Positions 27,340-34,080 of a stretch of DNA of 64,000 nucleotides are shown here, piece by piece. Source of the stretch: Rosistilla carotiformis (lineage in GTDB: Bacteria; Planctomycetota; Planctomycetia; Pirellulales; Pirellulaceae); assembly GCF_007753095.1 (NCBI RefSeq), contig NZ_CP036348.1, positions 1,922,001 to 1,986,000 on the forward strand. The letters are read 5' to 3'. How positions within the stretch are numbered: position 1 is the stretch's first letter; each line of letters begins with the position of its first letter. The notes under the pieces were generated by a model, which had not been told where the DNA came from, did not search any database, and saw only the letters and a program-made list of their open reading frames with translations. The position numbers were made by a program, and so were the translations under genes.

Positions 27340-28158
27340 ATGGTATTGCACCCCGCCATTCAGCCGACATTGTGCGTGATCGGTTACCCGGTCGCCGGGA
27401 ATGCGATGCAATTCGCTTTCGAGAGGTCGCTTCAGGAAGCGGGCCTGGATTGGAAATTCGTATCCTTTAACGTTCAACCCGATTCCTTTGATGAAGCGGT
27501 CCGTGGCGTCAAGGCGTTGGGGCTCGCTGGGGTCGCGATTGCGTCTCCGTTCGAAACACAAGCATCCGGCCACGCCGAACAGTTCACCACTGGCAGTGCT
27601 GCCGATCTGTGGATCGACTTTTTACAACCGCTGCGGGGAACCTGGGTTGGCAGCAATCAACTCGGCCGCGCCGTCTATCAGTTGACATGCGAGGCGGTCC
27701 CCGATCTCAACCAAGTTTGGATTTTGGGAACCGGACCTCAAGCGCGTGGTATCGCCGCCTATTTCACCGCGCATTCGCAACCGTGCACGTTGGTCTCCTC
27801 CGCGGTATTGCAGCCGACCGTTGCAGCGGGGGCGCCGGCCAGCGACGCTGAAGAAAGCGTTGCGGAAGCCGAATCCGAGCCCCTGGTAACCAGCGCCGTT
27901 TTGATCCGCGCCGATTCCGACGACGGAACTCCTTGTCCGATCGAGCAACTGGAAATTGAAGCTTGTCATAACGTGGGCTGCTGTGTCGAACTGTCTCTCG
28001 ACCCCGCAACGCGTCTGCCGAGCGTCGGTCAAGCCGCCAGCGTTTCGGCGGTCGATGTTTTGGTCCAGCGATTTGCCAACGGATTCCAAGACTGGACCGG
28101 GCTTCCCTCGCACCCTTCGACGTTGCGGGAAGCTGTCGAAGAGTATTTTGAACTGTAG
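27340..28158 (+). CDS. Shikimate dehydrogenase-like protein lacking catalytic residues
   Basis: A 272-residue protein with the AroE two-domain layout. The N-terminal substrate domain opens CVIGYPVAGNAMQFAFERSL, which matches GxPxxHSxSPxxHN in position but not in the key Ser residues. The NAD(P) loop is ILGTGPQARG (129-137). The catalytic Lys of NVTxPxK is replaced (IASPFET, Glu72 at that place), and the Asp of GxNTD is lost (GSNQLG, Leu108). Shikimate oxidation therefore looks unlikely; a binding or regulatory role, or a different substrate, is possible. The start ATG at 27340 has GGGA upstream. A central 30-residue acidic insertion (SDAEESVAEAESEP) is also odd. Confidence 0.75.
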   Translation: MVLHPAIQPTLCVIGYPVAGNAMQFAFERSLQEAGLDWKFVSFNVQPDSFDEAVRGVKALGLAGVAIASPFETQASGHAEQFTTGSAADLWIDFLQPLRGTWVGSNQLGRAVYQLTCEAVPDLNQVWILGTGPQARGIAAYFTAHSQPCTLVSSAVLQPTVAAGAPASDAEESVAEAESEPLVTSAVLIRADSDDGTPCPIEQLEIEACHNVGCCVELSLDPATRLPSVGQAASVSAVDVLVQRFANGFQDWTGLPSHPSTLREAVEEYFEL

Positions 28159-28347
28159 CCACATCGACGGCAAAACCACCGACACGCGTCGGCCTTCTCG
28201 TCGCACAGGCGGCCTCGACGGCGGCATTGATCTGGACTTATGGATCGGTCCAACTTTACGATCGTCGCACCAACGTATCGTATTGATTTCAACCGCACTC
28301 GGCAGCCCTCGTAGCGCCACCATTCAGCTCAGCATGGCAATTGGTTC

Positions 28348-29475
28348 ATGAAAATCGCACTTGCATTTTCGGGGGGAGGTGTCCGGGCGACGGTGTTTCA
28401 CTTGGGGGTGTTGGCTCGTCTTGCGCGGCAGGATTTATTGGGGAACGTGAAAATCGTGTCCTCCGTTTCCGGGGGCAGTTTGGCCGCAGGGCTGGTCTTC
28501 GCCACCGCGGGCAATTGTTGGCCAAGCAGCGAACAATACCTGCACGACGTGGTGCCACGCTGTCTGTCACTTTTGACAATGCGAAATCTGCAGCGGACGT
28601 TTGTGGCGCAGTCGTTGATGTTTCCGTGGCGTTTGGCGTCGGGCCGCGCTTCGGTTCTGGGGGACGTGCTTGAAAGCACTTGGGGGCTGAAAGGGTCTCT
28701 GGCCGATTTACCGATCGCACCCCGATGGATCATCAACGCGACCTGTTATCAAACCGGAAAAAACTGGCGTTTCCAGCGCGATTTGATGGGCGATTACCGG
28801 ACGAAGTATGTCGTCGATCCCGAGTTCCGCTTGTCACACGCACTGGCAGCTTCGGCCGCGGTACCAGGGTTGGTCGGCCCTTTGTTGATTCGATCCAAAA
28901 AATACGCGTGGTCAGAGTTCCGCGACGACGACTGGCAAGGGATCCCACCCAAGTACAAGCATCTGCATCTTTGGGATGGCGGCGTCTACGACAACTTGGG
29001 CGTCGAGCCACTGTTTAAACCCGGCGAAGGGCTTCGTGAGGGGACCGACTACTTGATCGTCTGCGACGCTTCGCGACCGTTATCTTGCGACGCCCGCCAG
29101 TCGAGGTGGCGGCCCGGTTTTCTGAAGGCCTCGCTGCGATTGGTCGATGTTGCGACCGACCAAGTGCGCAGCCTGCGGGCAAGGATGTTGATGGAGCACT
29201 TCAAACAACATCCCGGATCGGGAGCCTATTTGCGACTGGGACTTGCCACCAAAAATGTGTTTGCCCGCAGCCCCGTCCAAGGCAAGCCGGCGTTGACCGA
29301 TGACGAAGTGCGGCGGGTCGGGCAAATCGAGACCACCCTGCGGCAACTCACGCACGGCGAGTTCAGTTTGCTGTTCCGCCATGGCTTCGAAGTCGCCGAT
29401 GCCATGTTGTCGACCTACGGAAAAGAATCGCTCCGCAATGTCCCACGCAATCGGGTGCTCTTCAACGCCGCCTAA
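28348..29475 (+). CDS. Patatin-like phospholipase
   Basis: A 375-residue lipid acyl hydrolase of the patatin family, with a Ser-Asp dyad. The oxyanion-hole loop is SGGGVRA (8-14). The nucleophile elbow is SSVSGGS with Ser41 (Ser in place of the first Gly of GxSxG, as in a subset of the family). The catalytic Asp is in LWDGGVYDNLG (Asp210). No signal peptide or transmembrane helix is visible, so it acts from the cytoplasm or on its face. It starts 190 nt after the AroE-like gene. Substrate lipid unknown. Confidence 0.88.
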   Translation: MKIALAFSGGGVRATVFHLGVLARLARQDLLGNVKIVSSVSGGSLAAGLVFATAGNCWPSSEQYLHDVVPRCLSLLTMRNLQRTFVAQSLMFPWRLASGRASVLGDVLESTWGLKGSLADLPIAPRWIINATCYQTGKNWRFQRDLMGDYRTKYVVDPEFRLSHALAASAAVPGLVGPLLIRSKKYAWSEFRDDDWQGIPPKYKHLHLWDGGVYDNLGVEPLFKPGEGLREGTDYLIVCDASRPLSCDARQSRWRPGFLKASLRLVDVATDQVRSLRARMLMEHFKQHPGSGAYLRLGLATKNVFARSPVQGKPALTDDEVRRVGQIETTLRQLTHGEFSLLFRHGFEVADAMLSTYGKESLRNVPRNRVLFNAA

Positions 29476-29504
29476 GCTTCCAGAATCGAGCAGCTGGCAA
29501 GGAC

Positions 29505-29528
29505 ATGCATTCCGCAGGGCGGATGCAT
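29505..29528. terminator. Inverted repeat between convergent genes, possible terminator
   Basis: ATGCAT...CCGC and GCGG...ATGCAT form a 10-bp stem (one bulged T) with an AGG loop, between the patatin stop and the cox subunit III stop. There is no T-run on either side, so termination is only suggested. Confidence 0.35.
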
Positions 29529-30115
29529 TACGAGGCAAATCCGCCGCTGGTGTACCAGAACGCGAACAGCATCACGATCCAAACCAGATCTAAGAAGTGC
29601 CAGTAGAGGGCGGTGAACGAGATCCCCCAGTGCCGCTCGTGATCATACAGCCCGCGCGACAATCGGATGGTCACGATCACCAGTGCCGCGACTCCGCCGA
29701 TCACATGCAGCGCGTGCAGCAGCGCCAGCACCAACATCATGCCGGCCAGGCCCGCTTCGAGCCCCGCGGTGGCATACCCGCCTGCGACATGCCACATCGC
29801 CAGACCCTGAATCGCTAAGAAAGCAACTGATCCGGCGAGCGCCGCAATCAACAGAAGCAGTGCTTGACGGCAGTGCTCGCGTCGCACGCTGGCGACGGCC
29901 CAGTGCAGCAAGCCACTGACGAAGACTAAGCACAACGTGCTCCAGGCAAACGACAGCGGCAGCTTCTCGGCCTGGATGAACGCCGTCTCACGCCAGCTGG
30001 CGTACAAGACAAACGTCACGATTCCGGCAATAAAAAAGACCAGCAGGGATGCCAGAAACAGCAGGCCGCCCTGCTGGGCACGTTTGTCTGCGGGCAACGC
30101 CGTCGAAGCAGCCAT
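29528..30115 (-). CDS. Cytochrome c oxidase subunit III family protein
   Basis: A 195-residue integral membrane protein with five hydrophobic segments and the heme-copper oxidase subunit III pattern: LHALHVIGGV and the closing WHFLDLVWIVMLFAFWY, which is diagnostic. Subunit III supports proton uptake and stability of the oxidase. No other oxidase subunit is in the window, so it is an orphan here. The start is placed at the ATG at 30115; a GTG at 30151 would add 12 residues. It follows clpP1 on the same strand after 110 nt containing a hairpin. Confidence 0.88.
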   Translation of the reverse strand: MAASTALPADKRAQQGGLLFLASLLVFFIAGIVTFVLYASWRETAFIQAEKLPLSFAWSTLCLVFVSGLLHWAVASVRREHCRQALLLLIAALAGSVAFLAIQGLAMWHVAGGYATAGLEAGLAGMMLVLALLHALHVIGGVAALVIVTIRLSRGLYDHERHWGISFTALYWHFLDLVWIVMLFAFWYTSGGFAS

Positions 30116-30157
30116 GGGAATCGGAGCTCTAGGAAGGTTTCCGAAAACCACGTTGGC

Positions 30158-30180
30158 GACTCGCCGCGCACCGGCGAGTC
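30158..30180 (-). terminator. Perfect 9-bp hairpin between clpP1 and cox subunit III genes
   Basis: GACTCGCCG (30158-30166) and CGGCGAGTC (30172-30180) pair perfectly around a 5-nt loop. On the minus strand a loose T-run (GGTTTT) follows about 10 nt later. It may end or attenuate clpP transcription before the oxidase gene. Confidence 0.4.
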
Positions 30181-30225
30181 GAAGCAGTTGTGGGAACCCG
30201 AGTTGAAAGTATCGCTGGCCGCAGA

Positions 30226-30819
30226 TTAAACCTTGTCGGCAACCGAAGCAACAACCTTGTCGATCAAGCCGTATTCGACCCCTTCATCGGCCGACATAAA
30301 TCGGTCGCGGTCGGTGTCCTTTTCGATCTCTTCCATCGATTTGCCGCAGTGGTGGATCAAGATCTCGTTCAGCTTCCGCTTGATGCGGCGGAACTCTTCA
30401 GCGTGAATTCGGATCTCTTCGGCGGTTCCCTGCATTCCGGCCAACGGTTGGTGGATCATGATCCGTGCGTTGGGCAGCGCGAATCGTTTTCCCTTGGCAC
30501 CGGCGGTCAACAACACTGCACCCATCGAAGCCGCTTGGCCGATGCAGTAGGTTGCCACGTCGCAGGAGACGAATTGCATCGTGTCGTAAATCGCCAGGCC
30601 AGCGCTAACGCTGCCGCCGGGCGAATTGATGTACAGATGGATGTCCGCCTTGGGATCGTCCGACTGCAGGAACAGCATCTGCGCGACCAACGAATTGGCA
30701 ATCTCGTCGTTCACTTGTGAGCCGAGGAAAATGATCCTGTCTTTCAGCAAGCGACTGTAGATATCGTAGACTCGCTCTTCGCGACCGCTCTTCTCGACGA
30801 CGTAAGGGATCAGTGGCAT
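30226..30819 (-). CDS. clpP: ATP-dependent Clp protease proteolytic subunit (ClpP1)
   Basis: A 197-residue serine peptidase of family S14. The triad is complete: Ser98 in GQAASMGA, His123 in IMIHQP, Asp172 in DTDRDRF. The substrate-groove segment [12 protein letters not shown] and the N-terminal [13 protein letters not shown] match canonical ClpP closely. It forms tetradecameric chambers fed by ClpX or ClpA/C, neither of which is encoded here. I chose the ATG at 30819 over a TTG at 30828 because it gives the usual MPLIPYVVE start. The second clpP lies 69 nt upstream on the same strand, so both are likely co-transcribed. Confidence 0.95.
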   Translation of the reverse strand: MPLIPYVVEKSGREERVYDIYSRLLKDRIIFLGSQVNDEIANSLVAQMLFLQSDDPKADIHLYINSPGGSVSAGLAIYDTMQFVSCDVATYCIGQAASMGAVLLTAGAKGKRFALPNARIMIHQPLAGMQGTAEEIRIHAEEFRRIKRKLNEILIHHCGKSMEEIEKDTDRDRFMSADEGVEYGLIDKVVASVADKV

Positions 30820-30888
30820 CGTGGGCAACCTGTGGAATCGGGGATGAATGCGTGGTGAATGAAATCTGACTCGGCTGACTCGTGACGG

Positions 30889-31509
30889 CTAGCCCTTGGC
30901 AACTTCGTCTTCGGCACCCATCGGCGGCTTGGTCAAAATGTCGTCGACGATTCCGTATTCCTTGGCGGCTTGAGCGGTCAAGAAGAAATCGCGGTCGGTA
31001 TCGTGAGCGATCTTTTCCACGGTCTGCCCGGTGTGTTCAGCCAGGATGCCGTTGAGCACATCGCGATAACGCAAGATCTCGTTGGCATGGATTTCGATGT
31101 CGCTGATCTGACCACCCACGCCACCGGCGGGTTGGTGCATCATCACGCGCGAATGAGGCAAAGCGTAACGCTTCCCCTTGGTTCCACCGACCAACAAGAC
31201 AGCCCCGCCGCTGGCTGCTTGGCCAACGCAGTAGGTTGCAATCGGGCATGACAGCATCTGCATCGTGTCGTAGATCGCGAGCGTTGCGATCACGTCGCCG
31301 CCTGGCGAATTGATGTAGAAGTGAACATCTTTGCGGCGGTTTTCGCTTTGCAGATAAAGCAGTTTCATGACCACTTCATTTGCGTTGCCGGTATGAATTT
31401 CGCCTTGCAAAAAGACGATACGGTTTTCCAGTAACAAATCCCCAAGCGTCAGCTGACGTTGGCGTTGCACGCTTTGGTAGGAATGGGAATTCCAGATCTC
31501 TTGATTCAT
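30889..31509 (-). CDS. clpP: ATP-dependent Clp protease proteolytic subunit (ClpP2)
   Basis: A 206-residue ClpP paralogue with its own complete triad: Ser100 in GQAASGGA, His125 in VMMHQP, Asp174 in DTDRDFF. It differs from its neighbour in the N-terminal loop (EIWNSHSYQSVQRQRQ), in the nucleophile loop (SGGAVLLVGG against [10 protein letters not shown]) and in a longer C-terminus (KPPMGAEDEVAKG). Tandem, divergent clpP genes often make mixed double rings of two heptamers. That is known for other bacteria and inferred here. The ATG at 31509 has AAGG 7 nt upstream. Confidence 0.95.
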   Translation of the reverse strand: MNQEIWNSHSYQSVQRQRQLTLGDLLLENRIVFLQGEIHTGNANEVVMKLLYLQSENRRKDVHFYINSPGGDVIATLAIYDTMQMLSCPIATYCVGQAASGGAVLLVGGTKGKRYALPHSRVMMHQPAGGVGGQISDIEIHANEILRYRDVLNGILAEHTGQTVEKIAHDTDRDFFLTAQAAKEYGIVDDILTKPPMGAEDEVAKG

Positions 31510-31687
31510 GGGGCGCCTTCGCAAGTGGGACAGTAATTCGTCTGCTTTATGATTGCTAATTCACAGTCGGTGGCAAGGTGGGGTATCGGCACCGACACCA
31601 CAAACGCATTAGATTCTTTGCTGTTTCGAAATGCCTGCATTTACCGACCACGCGACTCTGCCGTTACTCGCCGGTTGGCACAGCAAC

Positions 31688-31728
31688 AAAAAAGATCCTT
31701 GTCTCAGCGGGGCTGAAACAAGGATCTT
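31688..31728 (-). terminator. Rho-independent terminator after RGG-tailed protein gene
   Basis: AAGATCCTTGT (31692-31702) and ACAAGGATCTT (31718-31728) pair over 11 bp. After one mismatch, TCAGC/GCTGA extend the stem around a GGG loop. On the minus strand a run of T follows (the A-run at 31688-31693). The hairpin lies 39 nt past the stop codon. Confidence 0.9.
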
Positions 31729-31767
31729 GCGAATTCTGGTCGTGGGCAGACGCCCCCAACGATCGAA

Positions 31768-32616
31768 TTATTCGTTCGACGATTCAGGACGTTGTCGGCC
31801 GCCGCGCCGTTGCCCCCCGCCTTCACCGCCACGTCCTCCACGGTCGCCGCGACCGCCCGCTTCACCGCCACGTCCTCCGAATGCGCGTTCGGGAAGGTCG
31901 AACTTGACGCCTTTGAGCTTTTCGAATTCGGCTTGCTGTTCGCTGGACAATACCGCCAACAGATCGGTTTCGACGCTCTTTCGCACCTCTTCAAATTGAG
32001 CTCGCATCGCTTCGCGATCGGGACGCTCTCCGGCTTGGTCGTCGCCACCGCGACCGCGACCGGCAAACATCTCCTGCATCTTTTCACGCATCTTCGCTTG
32101 CGAAGCGGTTTGAGCTTCGGTCAGCTTGCTTTTCTGAGCGTCGGTGATCTTCAATTCGGTCGTGACGTAATCGGTGAACAGCGCGTTGACCCCTGTCATT
32201 TGAATGGCGATTTCACGCAGACGATCCAGTTGCGGCGGCAGCAAGATCTGTTCCACCATCGCGTTGGATTCTTCCATCTGGGCTTCGCGTTCCTTTTGCA
32301 TTTTGGCCATGAATTCGCCCCGCTCCTCTTCGGACATGTTGCGGAAATCGGGACGCTCGCCACCGCGCCGACCGTTCTCACGATCGTTCATCTTTTTCAA
32401 CGCTTCGACTTGCTCGGCCTCCAAACCGATCTCTTCGCGAACTTCTTCGGAACGCAAAGCGGCCGCGACCGGCAAGTACTTGCTATTGCCGATTCCTCCG
32501 CCACCGGGGCCGCCACCACGTCCGCCCCGTCCACCACCGGGTTGTGCCAAAACAGGGGTCGCGACAAGCGCGATGGCTGCGCATAGAAACAGCGAATTTC
32601 GAGAGGGAACGAACAT
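31768..32616 (-). CDS. Exported helical protein with Gly/Arg-rich ends (Spy/LTxxQ-like)
   Basis: A 282-residue protein with a signal peptide (LFLCAAIALVATPVLA, residues 9-24). A Gly/Arg-rich segment follows, then a helical middle of about 190 residues with patterns like LTEAQ and LSSEQQAEFEKLKG. These resemble LTxxQ repeats of Spy/CpxP-type periplasmic chaperones. The C-terminus (about 45 residues) is built of GGRGG/GGRGD repeats. GGAG lies 8 nt before the ATG at 32616. A role in envelope stress or surface binding is a guess. Its own strong terminator makes it a single-gene unit. Confidence 0.8.
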   Translation of the reverse strand: MFVPSRNSLFLCAAIALVATPVLAQPGGGRGGRGGGPGGGGIGNSKYLPVAAALRSEEVREEIGLEAEQVEALKKMNDRENGRRGGERPDFRNMSEEERGEFMAKMQKEREAQMEESNAMVEQILLPPQLDRLREIAIQMTGVNALFTDYVTTELKITDAQKSKLTEAQTASQAKMREKMQEMFAGRGRGGDDQAGERPDREAMRAQFEEVRKSVETDLLAVLSSEQQAEFEKLKGVKFDLPERAFGGRGGEAGGRGDRGGRGGEGGGQRRGGRQRPESSNE

Positions 32617-32879
32617 GGGCTAGAACTCCAATCACACGAAGGGTCACGCTGGACGCCAAGCGGCTCAGCTGAAAAGTTTGTTTTTACGAAGGCTTTTAAC
32701 CACGCCCGTCGTGCCGGGTTTCGCACGATTCCCACAGTTTTGAAAAATCTGGCTTTCGTCCCAACGGCGTCCCAGACGCCAGTTTTCATTTGCGTTGGGC
32801 GGCGAACCAACTCAAAATGGGCGATTCCTTTCCACCAACTCGTTCGATTTCCGCGAATCCGCTCCTGGGGAGTCCTGCT

Positions 32880-33956
32880 GTGACTACGATCTATCGCGCC
32901 CTGGCTACGCTTCTTCTCGTGCCACTGGCTGCCTGTACCGCCCAGGCGCAATCACAGGCCCTTGCGCAGGGCGAACGGGTTATCTCGGTCGGCCCCGTGA
33001 TCCCTCCCAAGCCTGTCAAAGCCGATGCCACCAAACGCCTGCCGTCGCCCCCGTGCACGGTCGATTGCGAGAAAGCCGCCGCCCGAGCTGCGGATGCTGG
33101 CGAAACCTCGACGACATTGGGCCAATCGGTGCTGGAAATCAAGGCGCCGCGAAACAGCGACGGTACCGTGACACCCGATTCGGACGCCCCCAAGCTGCCC
33201 GCGCCGCGTGATCGCGAGGCGGCGCTGCGGGAAGAGTACGCAAAATTCCAGCAAGATCTGAACGAAGCGAACCAAAAGATCGATCGTCTTTCGAAACAAT
33301 TGCAATTGTCGGAACAGCGTGCCGCGAAAAACTCCGCGAGCGCTCCCCTCGTGCAACAGCTCGAAGCAAAGCTCGCGGAGATGCGGAAAACGCACGCGGA
33401 AGAAATCGCAGCGGCCGACACGCGACTGAAGGTTCTGGTCGACGAGATCTCGGTCGGCCTGGGCTCGACGCGGAAAGAGATGGATGCTCGCGAGTTGGCG
33501 ATGAAAAAGAAGATCGCAGCGGCAGCGGAAGATCATGAGGCGGCAAAAAAGGCGTTTGCTGTACAGATGAACGAGATCAAGGCCGCATTGGTCAGTAAGT
33601 CCGATGAATTGGCCAAACATGCCGAACGGGCCAAAGTTCACTTGAAACAAGCCCAAGCGACGCAAACGCAGGCCGCGAAGGCGCAACAGGAATTCAGTCA
33701 ACGATTGCAAGCGATGGCGAAGCAGGTCGAGGCAGCGGAACAGCAAGCCCAGATGCGCGAACTGCGGTCGAAGGAACTGGAAACGCAGCGGGATATGCTG
33801 CGCGAACAGCTCGATCAGGTCATGGAAAAAGCAGGCGACATGCAGAAGAGGCAAAAGGCGTTGGAACATGAACTGGCGGAAACGAAAGACGAATTGAAGT
33901 CGGCGCGTGCAACGCAAAAGAAACGCAAACCCAAGAAGAAGCGTGACGAGAAATAA
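32880..33956 (+). CDS. Coiled-coil lipoprotein, unknown function
   Basis: A 358-residue protein starting with GTG at 32880, supported by GGGAG 8 nt upstream. Residues 1-19 read as a lipoprotein signal (ALATLLLVPLAAC, Cys19), although cleavage after AQA at 23 by signal peptidase I is also possible. Residues 20-105 are Pro-rich and disordered, with two Cys close together (CTVDC). Residues 115-340 are one long coiled coil rich in K, E, Q and A. The tail is very basic (KKRKPKKKRDEK). The secretin-like gene lies 124 nt downstream on the same strand, so they may work together in the envelope. Confidence 0.8.
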   Translation: MTTIYRALATLLLVPLAACTAQAQSQALAQGERVISVGPVIPPKPVKADATKRLPSPPCTVDCEKAAARAADAGETSTTLGQSVLEIKAPRNSDGTVTPDSDAPKLPAPRDREAALREEYAKFQQDLNEANQKIDRLSKQLQLSEQRAAKNSASAPLVQQLEAKLAEMRKTHAEEIAAADTRLKVLVDEISVGLGSTRKEMDARELAMKKKIAAAAEDHEAAKKAFAVQMNEIKAALVSKSDELAKHAERAKVHLKQAQATQTQAAKAQQEFSQRLQAMAKQVEAAEQQAQMRELRSKELETQRDMLREQLDQVMEKAGDMQKRQKALEHELAETKDELKSARATQKKRKPKKKRDEK

Positions 33957-34080
33957 AATCGCTTTTGTTAGATAAGTCTCCGCCGCTGAAACATCCTCTT
34001 TTCCAGCGGCTTGGCGGTTCCCTCTTCACTCGACGAAGCCTCCCTCCAACCGCAGCCGAAAATCCCACGGACCGAATCTT

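Noticed and set aside
33982-34010. Hairpin GCCGCTG/CAGCGGC after the coiled-coil gene
   Set aside because: Seven-bp stem with a 15-nt loop and no T-run; too weak to call a terminator.
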